A program made the translations under genes and the position numbers. Below, piece after piece: positions 49,239 through 58,573 of a DNA stretch of 64,000 nucleotides. Location of the stretch: assembly GCA_965240325.2 (NCBI GenBank), contig OZ251240.1, positions 1,054,001 to 1,118,000 of the forward strand, in the 5' to 3' direction. The DNA comes from Rebecca billardiae RCC1528. Taxonomy: Eukaryota; Haptophyta. Positions within the stretch are counted from its first letter, which is position 1. Every line of letters begins with the position of its first letter. The notes under the pieces are model-generated. The model did no database searches and was not told where the DNA came from. It saw only the letters and a program-made list of their open reading frames with translations.

Positions 49239-51215
49239 CTAGCTCCGCCTCGCCGCCGCCACCGCCGCATGATGCCGCTTATCCCAGCGCGAGAAGCCGT
49301 ACGTCACCAGCCGCATCCGCCGGTTGATCGCCGGCGAGTCCGGGAGCTCCATGCCGACCGCGATCGGCGCGAGCGCTGCAAAGGAGAGAGTGCACGCGCA
49401 CAGCAGTGCACACAGCAGCGCCGAGCGCGCGCGCGGCCGCCAGCCACTCGTGGCACGGTCGAAGGTGACGGCGGCGAGGAGCACGCAGAAGCCGAGCGCG
49501 GGCATGAAGTGGTACACGAACGCCACGCGCCCCACCAGCACGAAGGGCAGCCAGTTGCACAGCACGCCGAGCACGCACAGCCTCTCGTTCCACGCGCGGC
49601 GCGCCTCCGCCTCCTCCGCGCGCGCCGAGAGAGGCAGCTGCGCCGCCGCGGCGCGCCGCCGCGCGGAAGGGCGCCGCCCGGGCGCGAGAGCGTGGTACGC
49701 GGCGAGCGCGGCCCAGCGGAGGCCGCAGTACAGCGCGGCGGCCGACGCGAGCCGCCACGTCGTCGGGTTCCCGAAGAGCCAGATGGCGGCGGGCCCGCGC
49801 GTGGGCAGCCGGCCGGCCGCGCCGGCCGCGCCGGCCGCGCCGGCCGCACCGGAGCCAAGCGCGACCGCCCCTGCCTCGGCGGGCAGCTCGGCGCTGCGGC
49901 CCATGATGCGCGCTACGCGCTCGAGGAGCTTGCGCCCCGCGCCGCGCACGCCGCCCGTGCCACTGCTCACCCCCTTCGACCAGTACAAGATCGGCCGCAG
50001 CCCGAACGGCCACTCGTACCACGTCGACGAAAATGCATGCCCGCGCGACACGCCCGCGTTCGCCGTGAGCATGCGAACGTTAAGCTCGAGGTACAGTGTG
50101 ACGAAACCGCGGTGCGAGTTGGACGGGTCGGTGAGGGCGGTGTTGAACGAGCGGCTCATGAAGGCATCGCCCGGCCCGCTCGTGCGCACCAGCGCGAAGT
50201 GCACCGCGAACGCCGCCGCGTAGATCGCGGCCGGCAGCAGCAGCAGCAGCACAAAGCGCGCGGCAAACTCTGCGCCGAGGTCGTTGGACGCACGGCGCGT
50301 GGCGGTGCACGCGGCGGCGGCGGCCTCGCGCAGCCGGGCGAGGAGCGAGGCGGGCGCGCTCTTCGTCCGCGCCTCGTCCTCCACGAGCAGCGCCGCCGCG
50401 CGCCGCCTGTGCATCTCCGCCCGCGACGGCCAGCGCGCGCCGATCTGCGCGAGCAGCGCGCGCACAGACTCAATGCCTACCACCGCCATGCAGCCGAGGG
50501 CCGTCCATTTGGTAGAGGTGGCAAAGCCAATGGCCGCGCCGCAGAGCGCGAGCCAGCGCAGCCACGCGGCGGAGAAGGTGGGCGCCGCCTGCGCGCGCAG
50601 CGCCGCGTACAGCTGCGCTGCGTCGAAGAGCAGCATCGTCGCGTCCATCAGCAGGAGCCGCCCCTCGGTGAGGTGGGCCGTGTCTGTCAGGAGGAGCCAG
50701 CCGGCGAGGATGCTCGCGTGGCGCGAGCAGCCGAGCGCGGCGGCGGAGGCGGCGGTGAGCGGCACGATCAGCGTGGAGGAGAGCGCCGGCAGCGCGCGCA
50801 GCGCGAACAGGTTGAGCTCCGCCACCACCGGCTCGCCGATCCGTTCGAACTGCTGCGCCTGAAGCGCCGTCGGGTCGCAGCCGAGCCACGCGAACAGCGC
50901 GAGCAGCAGCTTGCCCATGGGCGGGTGGATGTCGAAGTAGTGCACGCCGCCGAGCGTGTCCCGCACGAACTTGCCAAAGTGCACCTCGTCGAATACCACC
51001 TCGCGCGGGTGCGTCAGGTACGAGAAGCGCGTCGCGGCGGCGAGCGCGCCGAGCGCGAGCAGGTCGATCGAGCGCACGCCGTCGTGACGCGCACGGGGCG
51101 GGTCGTCGGGCGGCGCGGATTTGGCAGCCGCGCCGTCGAGGCGCGCTTGGCGCTGCGCCTCGGCGTCGTCGAGGGCGCCGCCGCCCTCGCTCGGCCGCCG
51201 CCGCAGCCCGAGCAT
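49239..51215 (-). CDS. Protein O-mannosyltransferase (PMT, GT39 family)
   Basis: 658 residues from ATG 51215 (MLGLRRRPSEGGG). The frame extends upstream with another ATG at 51425 whose sequence looks like 5' leader. Residues 70-101 hold the family signature: VVFDEVHFGKFV with the acidic Asp-Glu pair (76-77) in the first lumenal loop, and YFDIHPPMGKLLL. Many hydrophobic helices follow (for example SSTLIVPLTAASAAALG; LLLLLPAAIYAAAFAVHFAL). Later conserved patches include SRSFNTALTDPSNSHRGF, FSSTWYEWPFGLRPI, and a C-terminal NWLPFVLVGRVAFVYHFMPA. The reaction is transfer of mannose from dolichol-phosphate-mannose to Ser/Thr in the ER. I see no MIR domains in the central lumenal loop, which fungal and animal members have; the loop is short and Ala-rich. 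Ser-rich surface proteins encoded nearby are possible substrates (inference). Confidence 0.85.
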   Translation of the reverse strand: MLGLRRRPSEGGGALDDAEAQRQARLDGAAAKSAPPDDPPRARHDGVRSIDLLALGALAAATRFSYLTHPREVVFDEVHFGKFVRDTLGGVHYFDIHPPMGKLLLALFAWLGCDPTALQAQQFERIGEPVVAELNLFALRALPALSSTLIVPLTAASAAALGCSRHASILAGWLLLTDTAHLTEGRLLLMDATMLLFDAAQLYAALRAQAAPTFSAAWLRWLALCGAAIGFATSTKWTALGCMAVVGIESVRALLAQIGARWPSRAEMHRRRAAALLVEDEARTKSAPASLLARLREAAAAACTATRRASNDLGAEFAARFVLLLLLPAAIYAAAFAVHFALVRTSGPGDAFMSRSFNTALTDPSNSHRGFVTLYLELNVRMLTANAGVSRGHAFSSTWYEWPFGLRPILYWSKGVSSGTGGVRGAGRKLLERVARIMGRSAELPAEAGAVALGSGAAGAAGAAGAAGRLPTRGPAAIWLFGNPTTWRLASAAALYCGLRWAALAAYHALAPGRRPSARRRAAAAQLPLSARAEEAEARRAWNERLCVLGVLCNWLPFVLVGRVAFVYHFMPALGFCVLLAAVTFDRATSGWRPRARSALLCALLCACTLSFAALAPIAVGMELPDSPAINRRMRLVTYGFSRWDKRHHAAVAAARRS

Positions 51216-51890
51216 TCTCGCCGGGCGCGTGCGCGGTGTCCGCGCAAGGCCTCGCCGTCGTCGACTGCGAGTGTCCGGCTGATCGCCTTGATTGATGAGC
51301 GACAAGTGCTTGCTCAGCACTGAGCTGGCGCCCTGCTGATCAACATCATGCACTGTTTGCATTTGCAACAACTCACTCAACTGCTTCACCCGCCGCCCAA
51401 CAGCTGCTGACAATTGTTCGAGCATCACAGCATTGTCAGTGATTCTGAGTCCCACGACATCATTGGCATGGCCTGGCCCTCGAATGTCTCAGACGTCTGG
51501 GCACCAGCAGCTGGCAGAGTCGCGAAAGACGACGCTGCGCTGAGTGCCCGTGGGCCAAGCCTTGCGTTCCCAACGAGGCAACGACGCGGCGCACGTGTAA
51601 TTTTGAGCGCGCGCAGACAGGACCCGGACCGGGCCCTTGGTCATCGGTGACGGTAGGAGGTCGCGGTGCCGCAGCGCCGCACCAACTCCAGGGCCACAAC
51701 GGCACTGGGCATACGAGAGCAACGCAGCCCCGTCATTGCTGGAATGCACTGCGGGGACTGGTGGCCAACCATGTGCGCGTGGGCTGCATGCGCTGACCCG
51801 ACCATGGAGTGCGCAGAGCTGTGCCCGCGAGGCAGCTCAGCAGCCGCACGCTGCAGTGGCATTCCAGTTGAGAACCCGACTGAAGGCCCA
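51216..51890. other. Intergenic region between TPR and PMT genes
   Basis: About 675 bp. The first 240 bp may be 5' leader of the PMT transcript, since the frame is open with ATG at 51425. The rest shows no gene; overlapping short frames on both strands have no domain features. Composition is more mixed than coding DNA. Confidence 0.45.
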
Positions 51891-52391
51891 CTAGCTCACC
51901 ACGCAGTTCTCCATGCTGGGCATATCGAGCGCGTCGCGCCCTTCGCGCAGACGGTACTCTGCGGCGGCCTTTGCGCGCAGGGCGTTCTCGCGCTCGCTTG
52001 CGGGGAGCGAGTCGCACGCGAGAGTGCGATCGAACGCAGCCACGGCCTTTTCCGATCGCTCGAGCCGCGGCTCCATCTTCATGAGCGCGAGGCCCTGGCG
52101 CCAGTGGGACTTCCAGTTCATCGCATCGAAGTCGGCGGCGAGCTGCGCGTCCGCCAGCGCCTTCACAGCCTTGTTCTCGTAGAGGTACGACGCAGACCTG
52201 TTGCACAGGATGATTGCGGCCTGTTTGCACAGCTCGGGCGGCAGCGCGGCCGCGTCCTCCTCGTCGTCGAGGTCGGGCAGGAGCTTCACCGCGCGCGAGT
52301 ACGCGGCGATGGCCTCGGGGTACGCCTGCTTCTTGTACTCTTCGTTGCCCTCCGCCTTGATCGCCAGGAGCTGCTCGAGTAAATCCGCCAT
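51891..52391 (-). CDS. Small TPR protein
   Basis: 166 residues from ATG 52391 (MADLLEQLLAIKAEGNEEYK). The open frame continues upstream without credible protein, and the start is set by the canonical helix A of the first TPR. Three tetratricopeptide repeats can be read: AEGNEEYKKQAYPEAIAAYS (residues 14-33), AAIILCNRSASYLYENKAVK (about 62-81) and WKSHWRQGLALMKMEPRLER (about 101-120). The arrangement (NxxF/Y, N-RSA-x-Y, KxxxRxG-like positions) resembles the clamp-type TPRs of SGT/STI1/TTC-like co-chaperones that bind C-terminal EEVD tails. The partner is not determinable. It lies upstream of the PMT gene on the same strand. Confidence 0.75.
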   Translation of the reverse strand: MADLLEQLLAIKAEGNEEYKKQAYPEAIAAYSRAVKLLPDLDDEEDAAALPPELCKQAAIILCNRSASYLYENKAVKALADAQLAADFDAMNWKSHWRQGLALMKMEPRLERSEKAVAAFDRTLACDSLPASERENALRAKAAAEYRLREGRDALDMPSMENCVVS

Positions 52392-52649
52392 CCGTTGGCC
52401 GACGCGACCGTGCTCGCGCCCTCGGACTCGCGCGCCGCGCTGACCAACCGCCCGCGAGTCTCGAGATCCGATCTCGTCTCGCCAAGGATCCTGCCCGCCG
52501 CCGCGGCCGCCGCCGCTGGCTTGGGACGTCAACCCCCGAACCGGTCCGGAGCGATTGCACCTCCCGGACGACACCCCCCCCCAGTGGGGGGGTGTCTCCG
52601 GCGCGCCGCCTGCTGCGCCAACGGCGTCAGGCCAAGGTCAAAGGGTGGC

Positions 52650-53047
52650 AAGGGTGGTCAGGGTCGCCGACTCCAGCGGAGTCCGGCGCCGGAGCTTCGC
52701 TTACAGATTTTTGCAGCGGAGCGGCGCGCGCGGCCGCCGCCGCTGCGGCGGGCCGCTCGGGACGTGCACGGCGTGGGCTCGTGCGGCCGCTGCCGCGCAC
52801 GCCGAGCGATCTGGCGCGGTGTCGCGGCTGGTTGATGGCCTCGCGCGCCGCAGCGCGCCGCGCGCCTTGCCTGACTTCGCCTGTCTCGCGCCTTGGCCGC
52901 CGTGCACTCATGCGCCGCCAAACCGCAAGCTCGGCATACCTCTCAGCCGAGCGTGCACGTGCCTTGCGCGACGCGACGCGGGCATTGCCGCCGGGCGATG
53001 TAGGCGTAGTGTGAGCGCGCGCCGTGAAGCCTCGGCGCGGATCGAGA
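52650..53047. repeat. Left arm of 398-bp inverted repeat
   Basis: Reverse complement of 53330-53727 with only a few substitutions noticed (for example ctgacttcg versus ctggcttcg, and agcgtgcacg versus agcgagcacg) and no indels. Spacer 53048-53329 is 282 bp. The arm has open frames but no recognised protein. About 90 bp before this arm (52576-52600) is another small palindrome, acccccccccagtggggggg. Confidence 0.9.
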
Positions 53048-53329
53048 ACAATGAAATGATGCCGCGTACGCGCGTGGACCGTCTGTTCGTTGAGCAGTGC
53101 AGAAAGCTGCACGACTGACTCTCTTGCCGGGGCGATCGTCACGTCGCATCGTCACGCAAGGCTCACACACACGTCATAGTGGCCTTCGTCGTTTTGGCTA
53201 CAACGCTCGACTAGAGTTCACGAGTCGCAGCGTCGCGATATCCCATCGTTCAACGGAGGACCGTGGTGATGTCCATTGGTGGTTGATGCGTCAGCAGTTG
53301 TCGACAGCTGACCGAGACGTTGAAGACAC

Positions 53330-53727
53330 TCTCGATCCGCGCCGAGGCTTCACGGCGCGCGCTCACACTACGCCTACATCGCCCGGCGGCAATGCCCGCG
53401 TCGCGTCGCGCAAGGCACGTGCTCGCTCGGCTGAGAGGTATGCCGAGCTTGCGGTTTGGCGGCGCATGAGTGCACGGCGGCCAAGGCGCGAGACAGGCGA
53501 AGCCAGGCAAGGCGCGCGGCGCGCTGCGGCGCGCGAGGCCATCAACCAGCCGCGACACCGCGCCAGATCGCTCGGCGTGCGCGGCAGCGGCCGCACGAGC
53601 CCACGCCGTGCACGTCCCGAGCGGCCCGCCGCAGCGGCGGCGGCCGCGCGCGCCGCTCCGCTGCAAAAATCTGTAAGCGAAGCTCCGGCGCCGGACTCCG
53701 CTGGAGTCGGCGACCCTGACCACCCTT
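53330..53727. repeat. Right arm of 398-bp inverted repeat
   Basis: Inverted copy of 52650-53047. It ends 64 bp upstream of the ATG of the three-exon gene at 53792, so this arm may contain that gene's promoter. The sequence at 53728-53790 is unique. Confidence 0.9.
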
Positions 53728-53791
53728 CGGCTTGGTCAGGCCAGGCGTTCGCCTCGCCGTCGCCAAAGGCGCTTGCGCCGCTGCGGCGGGC

Positions 53792-54783
53792 ATGGCGCGC
53801 GTCAATCTGACTGACGGCCTCCCAGACGGCGTGATCCTCGCGCGCGAGGACGGCGCGCTGTCCGTGTACACTGCCCGCTTCACAGCCGGTGCTGGGGGCG
53901 ACCTCCGCTTCGCAGGCGCGCCCGCTCCTGGAGCGATTGCGCTCCATGCTGTGCGCGTGGCGGATTGGTTCCCGACGCCGGCCAAATGCAAGGGCACCGG
54001 CGGGTTCCTGCTTCCCGGCGCCGCAGATGCGCTCGGCCTCGTCGTCGGCTTCGAGGTGGTCCGCGAGCCCGCCCACTTCCGCTCGATCGAAACCGCGGTT
54101 GAGTGGCGCGGCGCTGGCGCCGAGCGGAAGCGGGTGTTTCGAAATGTGATGTGGATGCAGCCAGCCCGCGACAGCTGTGTGCGCCGTGCGGCAGCTGCTC
54201 GTACGCCCGGCGGTGTGCGCGCTGTCGGCGGCGCACAAGGATGCGCTCAAGCCTCTCGACGGCCAGGTGACGGCTGGCGACCTGATGCCCGCGCTCGTCG
54301 CGGCCGCGGCACGCCTCTTGCCTGGTCTCGAGGTGCCGGCGCCGGCGGCCGCGGCCGCGCCCGCAGAGCACGCGGGTACGGCAGCAGCGGCGAGAGATGG
54401 AACCGCCGTCGATGGGCTCGACGCCCACCTAGAAGAAGACGAAGAAGTCCGGCGCGGGCGATGGCGGCAGCGCGAGCGCGCGCGCGTGCCCCGCGCCAGC
54501 GCTGGCACAGTGCACCGCATGCCGCGCGCTCGGCATCTGCGAGTGGGTGAGGAACGGGCATGCGAGCAGCGCCTGCCCGTGCGCGTCACCGCATCCGGGT
54601 GCGTCGTCGAGCGAGATCACGCCACGGCAGGCGGCGGCCAAGCACGAGTCCGCCATCGCCACCGCGATGAAGTTCTCGGTCAAGACGGAGACGCGCGCGG
54701 ACCGTCTGTCGTGCCCGAGCTCACCTCTGCACGGCGCGCGTACTGTGCGCTTTGGCGCGCCGCTTAAACTACTGTACCGATAA
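53792..54783 (+). CDS. Three-exon hypothetical protein with Cys-rich C-terminal exon
   Basis: Model: 53792-54133, 54195-54332 and 54433-54783, 276 residues. The introns are 61 nt (GTGTTT...GCGGCAG) and 100 nt (GTGCCG...CACCTAG), all phase 0. They were chosen because reading sense moves through all three frames and these sites join them without a stop. Start MARVNLTDGLPDGVILARED. Exon 1 encodes a beta-rich domain (FTAGAGGDLRFAGAPAPG; VRVADWFPTPAKCKGTGGFL; HFRSIETAVEWRG). Exon 2 gives LLVRPAVCALSAAHKDALK. Exon 3 begins KKTKKSG and has closely spaced Cys (CTACRALGICEWV, then ACPCASP), possibly a metal-binding knuckle. The family is unrecognised. If the introns are wrong, this is a frameshifted pseudogene instead. 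Confidence 0.5.
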
Positions 54784-55798
54784 ATATATGTGATGATGAG
54801 CGCTGATGACACTGATGCATCAGCAAATCGCGCAGTGATGATGACGATGTATATGTAAATCAACCAGGCTGTGCAGTCTTATTTTAAAGCGACTACGACT
54901 ATCCGAGCAGGTCGCTACGCGGCCCACGGCCACCGCGTCCGCGGCACCGACTACGTCTACTGTACTGTGGCAGGCGGCACGCGCGCGCGCGCGCACGCCA
55001 CCCACGCCAACAGAGACAGAAGGGCCGGTCTGGTGGGTACGAAGTGGTCGAACGCGAGCGTGCACAGCGGCATCGCCTGCGTCTGGCGTGATGAACTCGG
55101 AGCGGAAGGTCGAGAGTCGACAAGGCCCATGTGCCGGGACGTCACAGAGCAGGGCCGCTCGGCACTCCTCGGCAGCATCGACGACATGGCGGCCTGTATC
55201 AGCGTGCCCATGGGGCATCTTGGACCGGGGTACTCACAGACGACCCCCAGGCTGCGGCTGGCACCGATTCGCCCGCTGGGAAGCGAAGGATGCCTCCATG
55301 CAGAGCATACCCTGCGGGCTGCCGCGAGGTGCACCATTCGTGAGTTACGCGCGCAGTGCGCGAGCACTTGCCAGTGGCAAGGGCGCGCGCAGAACGCCGG
55401 GCGCGTGCGCCCGAGCGGTGTATAACATGCGTGCCCACTCGCCCATGCCGTGCCCCGACCTTAATTGGCCCTATCCGCGCCGAGCGCGCGCCCTTGGTGC
55501 GCGCGCCGGCTCGCTTGGCAGGCGTTGATGGCTTGGCAGCGGGCTACTGCGCGCGGCGAGGAGCGCGAGAGGACAGGAAAAGAGGCGCGCGCGGTGCCCA
55601 CGTGTCCTGTGGACCGCGCCGATCAGCCGCGCCGGCCTGCAGCGCCGGTAGGCGGACGCACGCGCGCCTCTCGTGGGCGCGCCATCGTGTCCGGGCCGCT
55701 GCGAGCCCGATCTCGGGGGTTGACGTCCCAAGCCGCTGGGCAGCCGGCGCCAAGCCCAAAGCTCAAAGCGGCCGCCGCGCTTTGGAGCTCCTTGAAGG
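54784..55798. other. Intergenic region without supportable gene
   Basis: About 1 kb. It starts AT-rich (aaatatatgtgatgatgagcg, 54784-54870). From about 54870 to 55430 there are open frames on both strands (plus 54871-55425, minus 54957-55367) with balanced composition, but no motif I recognise and no convincing start or splice pattern. From 55430 onward it is probably the promoter and leader of the gene starting at 55799. Confidence 0.4.
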
Positions 55799-57652
55799 AT
55801 GGACGACGACGCAAGCGCGCACGCGCCCGCGGAGGCCGAGGAGGCGCACGCTGAGCAGGAGTGGCCGCCGACGGCCAGTACGCCCGCTGCCGAGGCCACC
55901 GGCGAGGTGGGTGGCGAGGGCGCCCCGGCCGCGGCGGCCAAGGCGGCGCTGCCGCTCAAGTGGGTGGTCGCCGCGTGCGCGGTGCTCCTCTGCCTCGGCG
56001 TCGTCCTCGGCTCGGTCGGCGCCGCGCTCGCGGGCCACAAGGGCATCAACCAGGGGCCTGCGCAGGGTGGCGTGCGCGTGCAGGCGAGCGCGGGCCACGA
56101 TGACGCCGCGCCGGCGAGCGAGGGCACCCGCGATCTGGCGCCAAGTCCCCTCGACAAGCGGGCGAGTGTCGTGCGCGCCGCGAGCGCGCCGCCAGTCAAG
56201 GCGGCCGCCGGCGAGCTCGCGTATGCTGACAAGGCGTGCTCGGGCACGTACCTGTCCGCCTCGGCGCGCACGCTCGAAGACTGCCTCGCGCTCCTGCCCA
56301 GCGACTGCGCCACGCCGTACGTCACCCACTCCGCGGAGTACGGCTTCTGCTTTGCGTGCACGGCGCGCGGCGTCTCCAAGCGTGTCGCTCAGCCCGGCTA
56401 CTCGATCTACGGCTCGGGCTGCGCCGTGCGGCTGGCCCCGCCGCCGCCGAGCCCGCCGCCCCGCCGCTCGCCCCACCCGCCGAGCCCCTCGCCCCGCCCG
56501 CCGCCCAGCCCGTCGCCGCGCCCGCCGCCGCCCAGCCCGTCGCCGCCGCCAGAGTTTGTCCCGCGCACCGCGTATGAGCTGGTCTACTCGGGGCACATGT
56601 GCGGACGAAACCGGAACATCGTGAGCGCGACGGCGCGGAGCCCGGACGAGTGCCAGGACGCGGTCGTGCGCTCGCTGAATGACGACGACGCGCGCCTCGC
56701 CTACGCCTACTTCGCCTTCTCGCCCACCGAGCGCCTCTGTCTCGCGTGTGACGAGCATGCCGTGCGCTCGCGCCGCGCGGTGACTGACTTTGACATCTTC
56801 CGCGGCACCTTCGTCTCGCCGCCGAGCCCGCCGTCGCCGCCGCCGAACTGGGCGCCGCGCCCGCCGCCCTCGCCGTCGCCGAGCCCGCCGCCCCCCTCGC
56901 CGAGCCCGCCCGCGCCGCGCCCGCCGCCTGTCATCGACGGCGTCGTCGTGCGCGGCGCGCTGTGCGGCGCGGGCGGCCCCAGCTGGGGCATGCATGGCTC
57001 GGCACTGCAGCACCCGCACTTCTGGGGCAAGGCGACGGCTGAGGCGTGCGCCGAGGCGATCGAGCCGGAGAAGTGGCCGTGGTTCTCGTGGAGCTCGACC
57101 ACGCACATGTGCTTCGGCTGCGACGCCCCGCCGCGCGGCAGCGGCCGCTCCGACGTGCACGCAGACGCTCGCTACGACGTGTACCGCACCGGAACTTTCC
57201 GGAAAGGTCCGTCGACGCACCACCACGGCGGCAGCCTCGAGGTGGGCGGCGGCGACCCGCTCGCGGCGTTCAAGCGAGGCGAGGAGCTCGCGAAGAACCC
57301 ATTCATCCTGCACATGCACCCCGAGCGCAACACGCACGACACGGGAGGCACTGGCCTGCACGGACTGTTTGGCTTTGGCCTGCGCGCCGAGCGGCCCGCG
57401 GCCGGCGCTGAGGCGGCGGCGGCGACACGCGGGGTGCGCGCGCTGGCGCGAGCAACGCCGGTGGTCGCGGTGGGGGCGCTGATGGCGCTGTTCGGCTTGG
57501 CGCTGGTCGGCTGGCGGTACAGGCGCCACGCGGCTCGTGCGCGCCGACGCGCCGTGCCTTCCCCGCGGCCGAGAGGAAGGGCAGGGGCAGCAGCGCACAA
57601 CGGCGGCGTGCCGGGCGAGCATCACGCAGGGGCCGCGGGGCTGTTGCTGTGA
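55799..57652 (+). CDS. Membrane protein with three PAN-like Cys modules
   Basis: 617 residues, single exon, ATG 55799. An acidic N-terminus precedes a membrane helix (54-78, LPLKWVVAACAVLLCLGVVL). Three related modules follow at about 137-208, 255-338 and 378-467. Each has an early Cys, S(A)R(T/S)..(D/E)C, a strand ending FxF/YAY/FSW, the pair CxxC (CFACTARG, CLACDEHA, CFGCDAPP) and a closing YSIY / FDIF / YDVY. Spacers are SPPP-type Pro-rich linkers (212-250, 340-377). A second hydrophobic segment (553-572, TPVVAVGALMALFGLALVGW) is followed by an Arg-rich tail. The module resembles apple/PAN folds in spacing, but I could not confirm the family. The same module occurs after the kringle in the duplicated genes at 3584 and 16607. 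Likely a cell-surface adhesion or recognition protein. Confidence 0.75.
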   Translation: MDDDASAHAPAEAEEAHAEQEWPPTASTPAAEATGEVGGEGAPAAAAKAALPLKWVVAACAVLLCLGVVLGSVGAALAGHKGINQGPAQGGVRVQASAGHDDAAPASEGTRDLAPSPLDKRASVVRAASAPPVKAAAGELAYADKACSGTYLSASARTLEDCLALLPSDCATPYVTHSAEYGFCFACTARGVSKRVAQPGYSIYGSGCAVRLAPPPPSPPPRRSPHPPSPSPRPPPSPSPRPPPPSPSPPPEFVPRTAYELVYSGHMCGRNRNIVSATARSPDECQDAVVRSLNDDDARLAYAYFAFSPTERLCLACDEHAVRSRRAVTDFDIFRGTFVSPPSPPSPPPNWAPRPPPSPSPSPPPPSPSPPAPRPPPVIDGVVVRGALCGAGGPSWGMHGSALQHPHFWGKATAEACAEAIEPEKWPWFSWSSTTHMCFGCDAPPRGSGRSDVHADARYDVYRTGTFRKGPSTHHHGGSLEVGGGDPLAAFKRGEELAKNPFILHMHPERNTHDTGGTGLHGLFGFGLRAERPAAGAEAAAATRGVRALARATPVVAVGALMALFGLALVGWRYRRHAARARRRAVPSPRPRGRAGAAAHNGGVPGEHHAGAAGLLL

Positions 57653-58573
57653 CGCGCAGCCAACTCCCCACAGAGTCGAGCGCGGCCGTCACGCCCCCCG
57701 ACCGACGGAGTCATGGGCATCGACCGGCGGGTGAATCGTTCGACCACGACCTGTGTTGGACCGGCCATCGTGATCGTACTGAGCTCCGAGCGCGAGGTGA
57801 GGGGCTCTCAGCCGGAGGCCGAGGCTGCCGTTGTGATCACCCGCGCCCGCCGCCGCGCCGGCGCCGGCGGCCCGCCGCGGCCGCGGCGGTGGCGTGGCGA
57901 GTGGCGCTTTGCCGCTTTGGCAGACTGATCGGCTCATCGTCGTGCCGGTCCGGACGCTTGGTCCGCGATGGTCAGTGAGTTGAGTCATGGTGTCTACTCC
58001 CGCTACTACGTCTGCGATCACCGCGTCGTCCCGCTGGTAGCGTGTTCCCGCTAGCGACTCAGCACTCAGTCGATCGTTATTATTCAGCAGCAGCAAGATT
58101 CCTGTGCCCTCAGGCCCGTGTCCGTGTCCGTGAGGCTGAGAGTGAGTGGCCTCACGCCCGGCACCGATCGGCAGATCGACCGTCCGTCGAAAGTAGTCAG
58201 TGCCGCCGATCTGTGCGATCCCGAGACAGTGATCCAGCGTGACGAGCTCAGATCGCAAACCAGGCTTCCAGAACAACTGGCTCCGCGCCGGCGACGATAC
58301 ACCAGCGGCATACACCACACGCAGCCTCGATCGCCGACGGGTAGTTAGCCCCGACGGGCAACCTCGCGCCCGCTAGCTATGACGCATCGACGGCCCAGCG
58401 AATCGGCCGAGGGCCACTCCAGTCCACAGACCATCCCGCCAGGCGGTGCCCAGACCTGCACGCGCCTCAAAACGAGAGCAGGGCCCCTCCCTCTGGGCCT
58501 CTGGGAGGTTGCCGTTCCGGGTGATGCTCACGCGCAAACAATGCTCGAGGCCGAGGACCGCTCGTCACCCGTG
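57653..58573. other. Intergenic region without supportable gene
   Basis: About 0.9 kb between convergent genes. One minus-strand frame (57689-58318) is open but has no domain and a Gly/Arg/Pro-biased end, so I do not call it. No repeats stand out. Confidence 0.45.

Noticed and set aside
54871-55425. Plus-strand frame of 184 residues and the opposite frame 54957-55367
   Set aside because: Both look moderately protein-like, but neither has a motif, hydrophobic pattern or splice evidence, so I could not choose between them.
57689-58318. A 209-residue minus-strand frame
   Set aside because: No domain, biased ends, and located in a gap between convergent genes. Not supportable.
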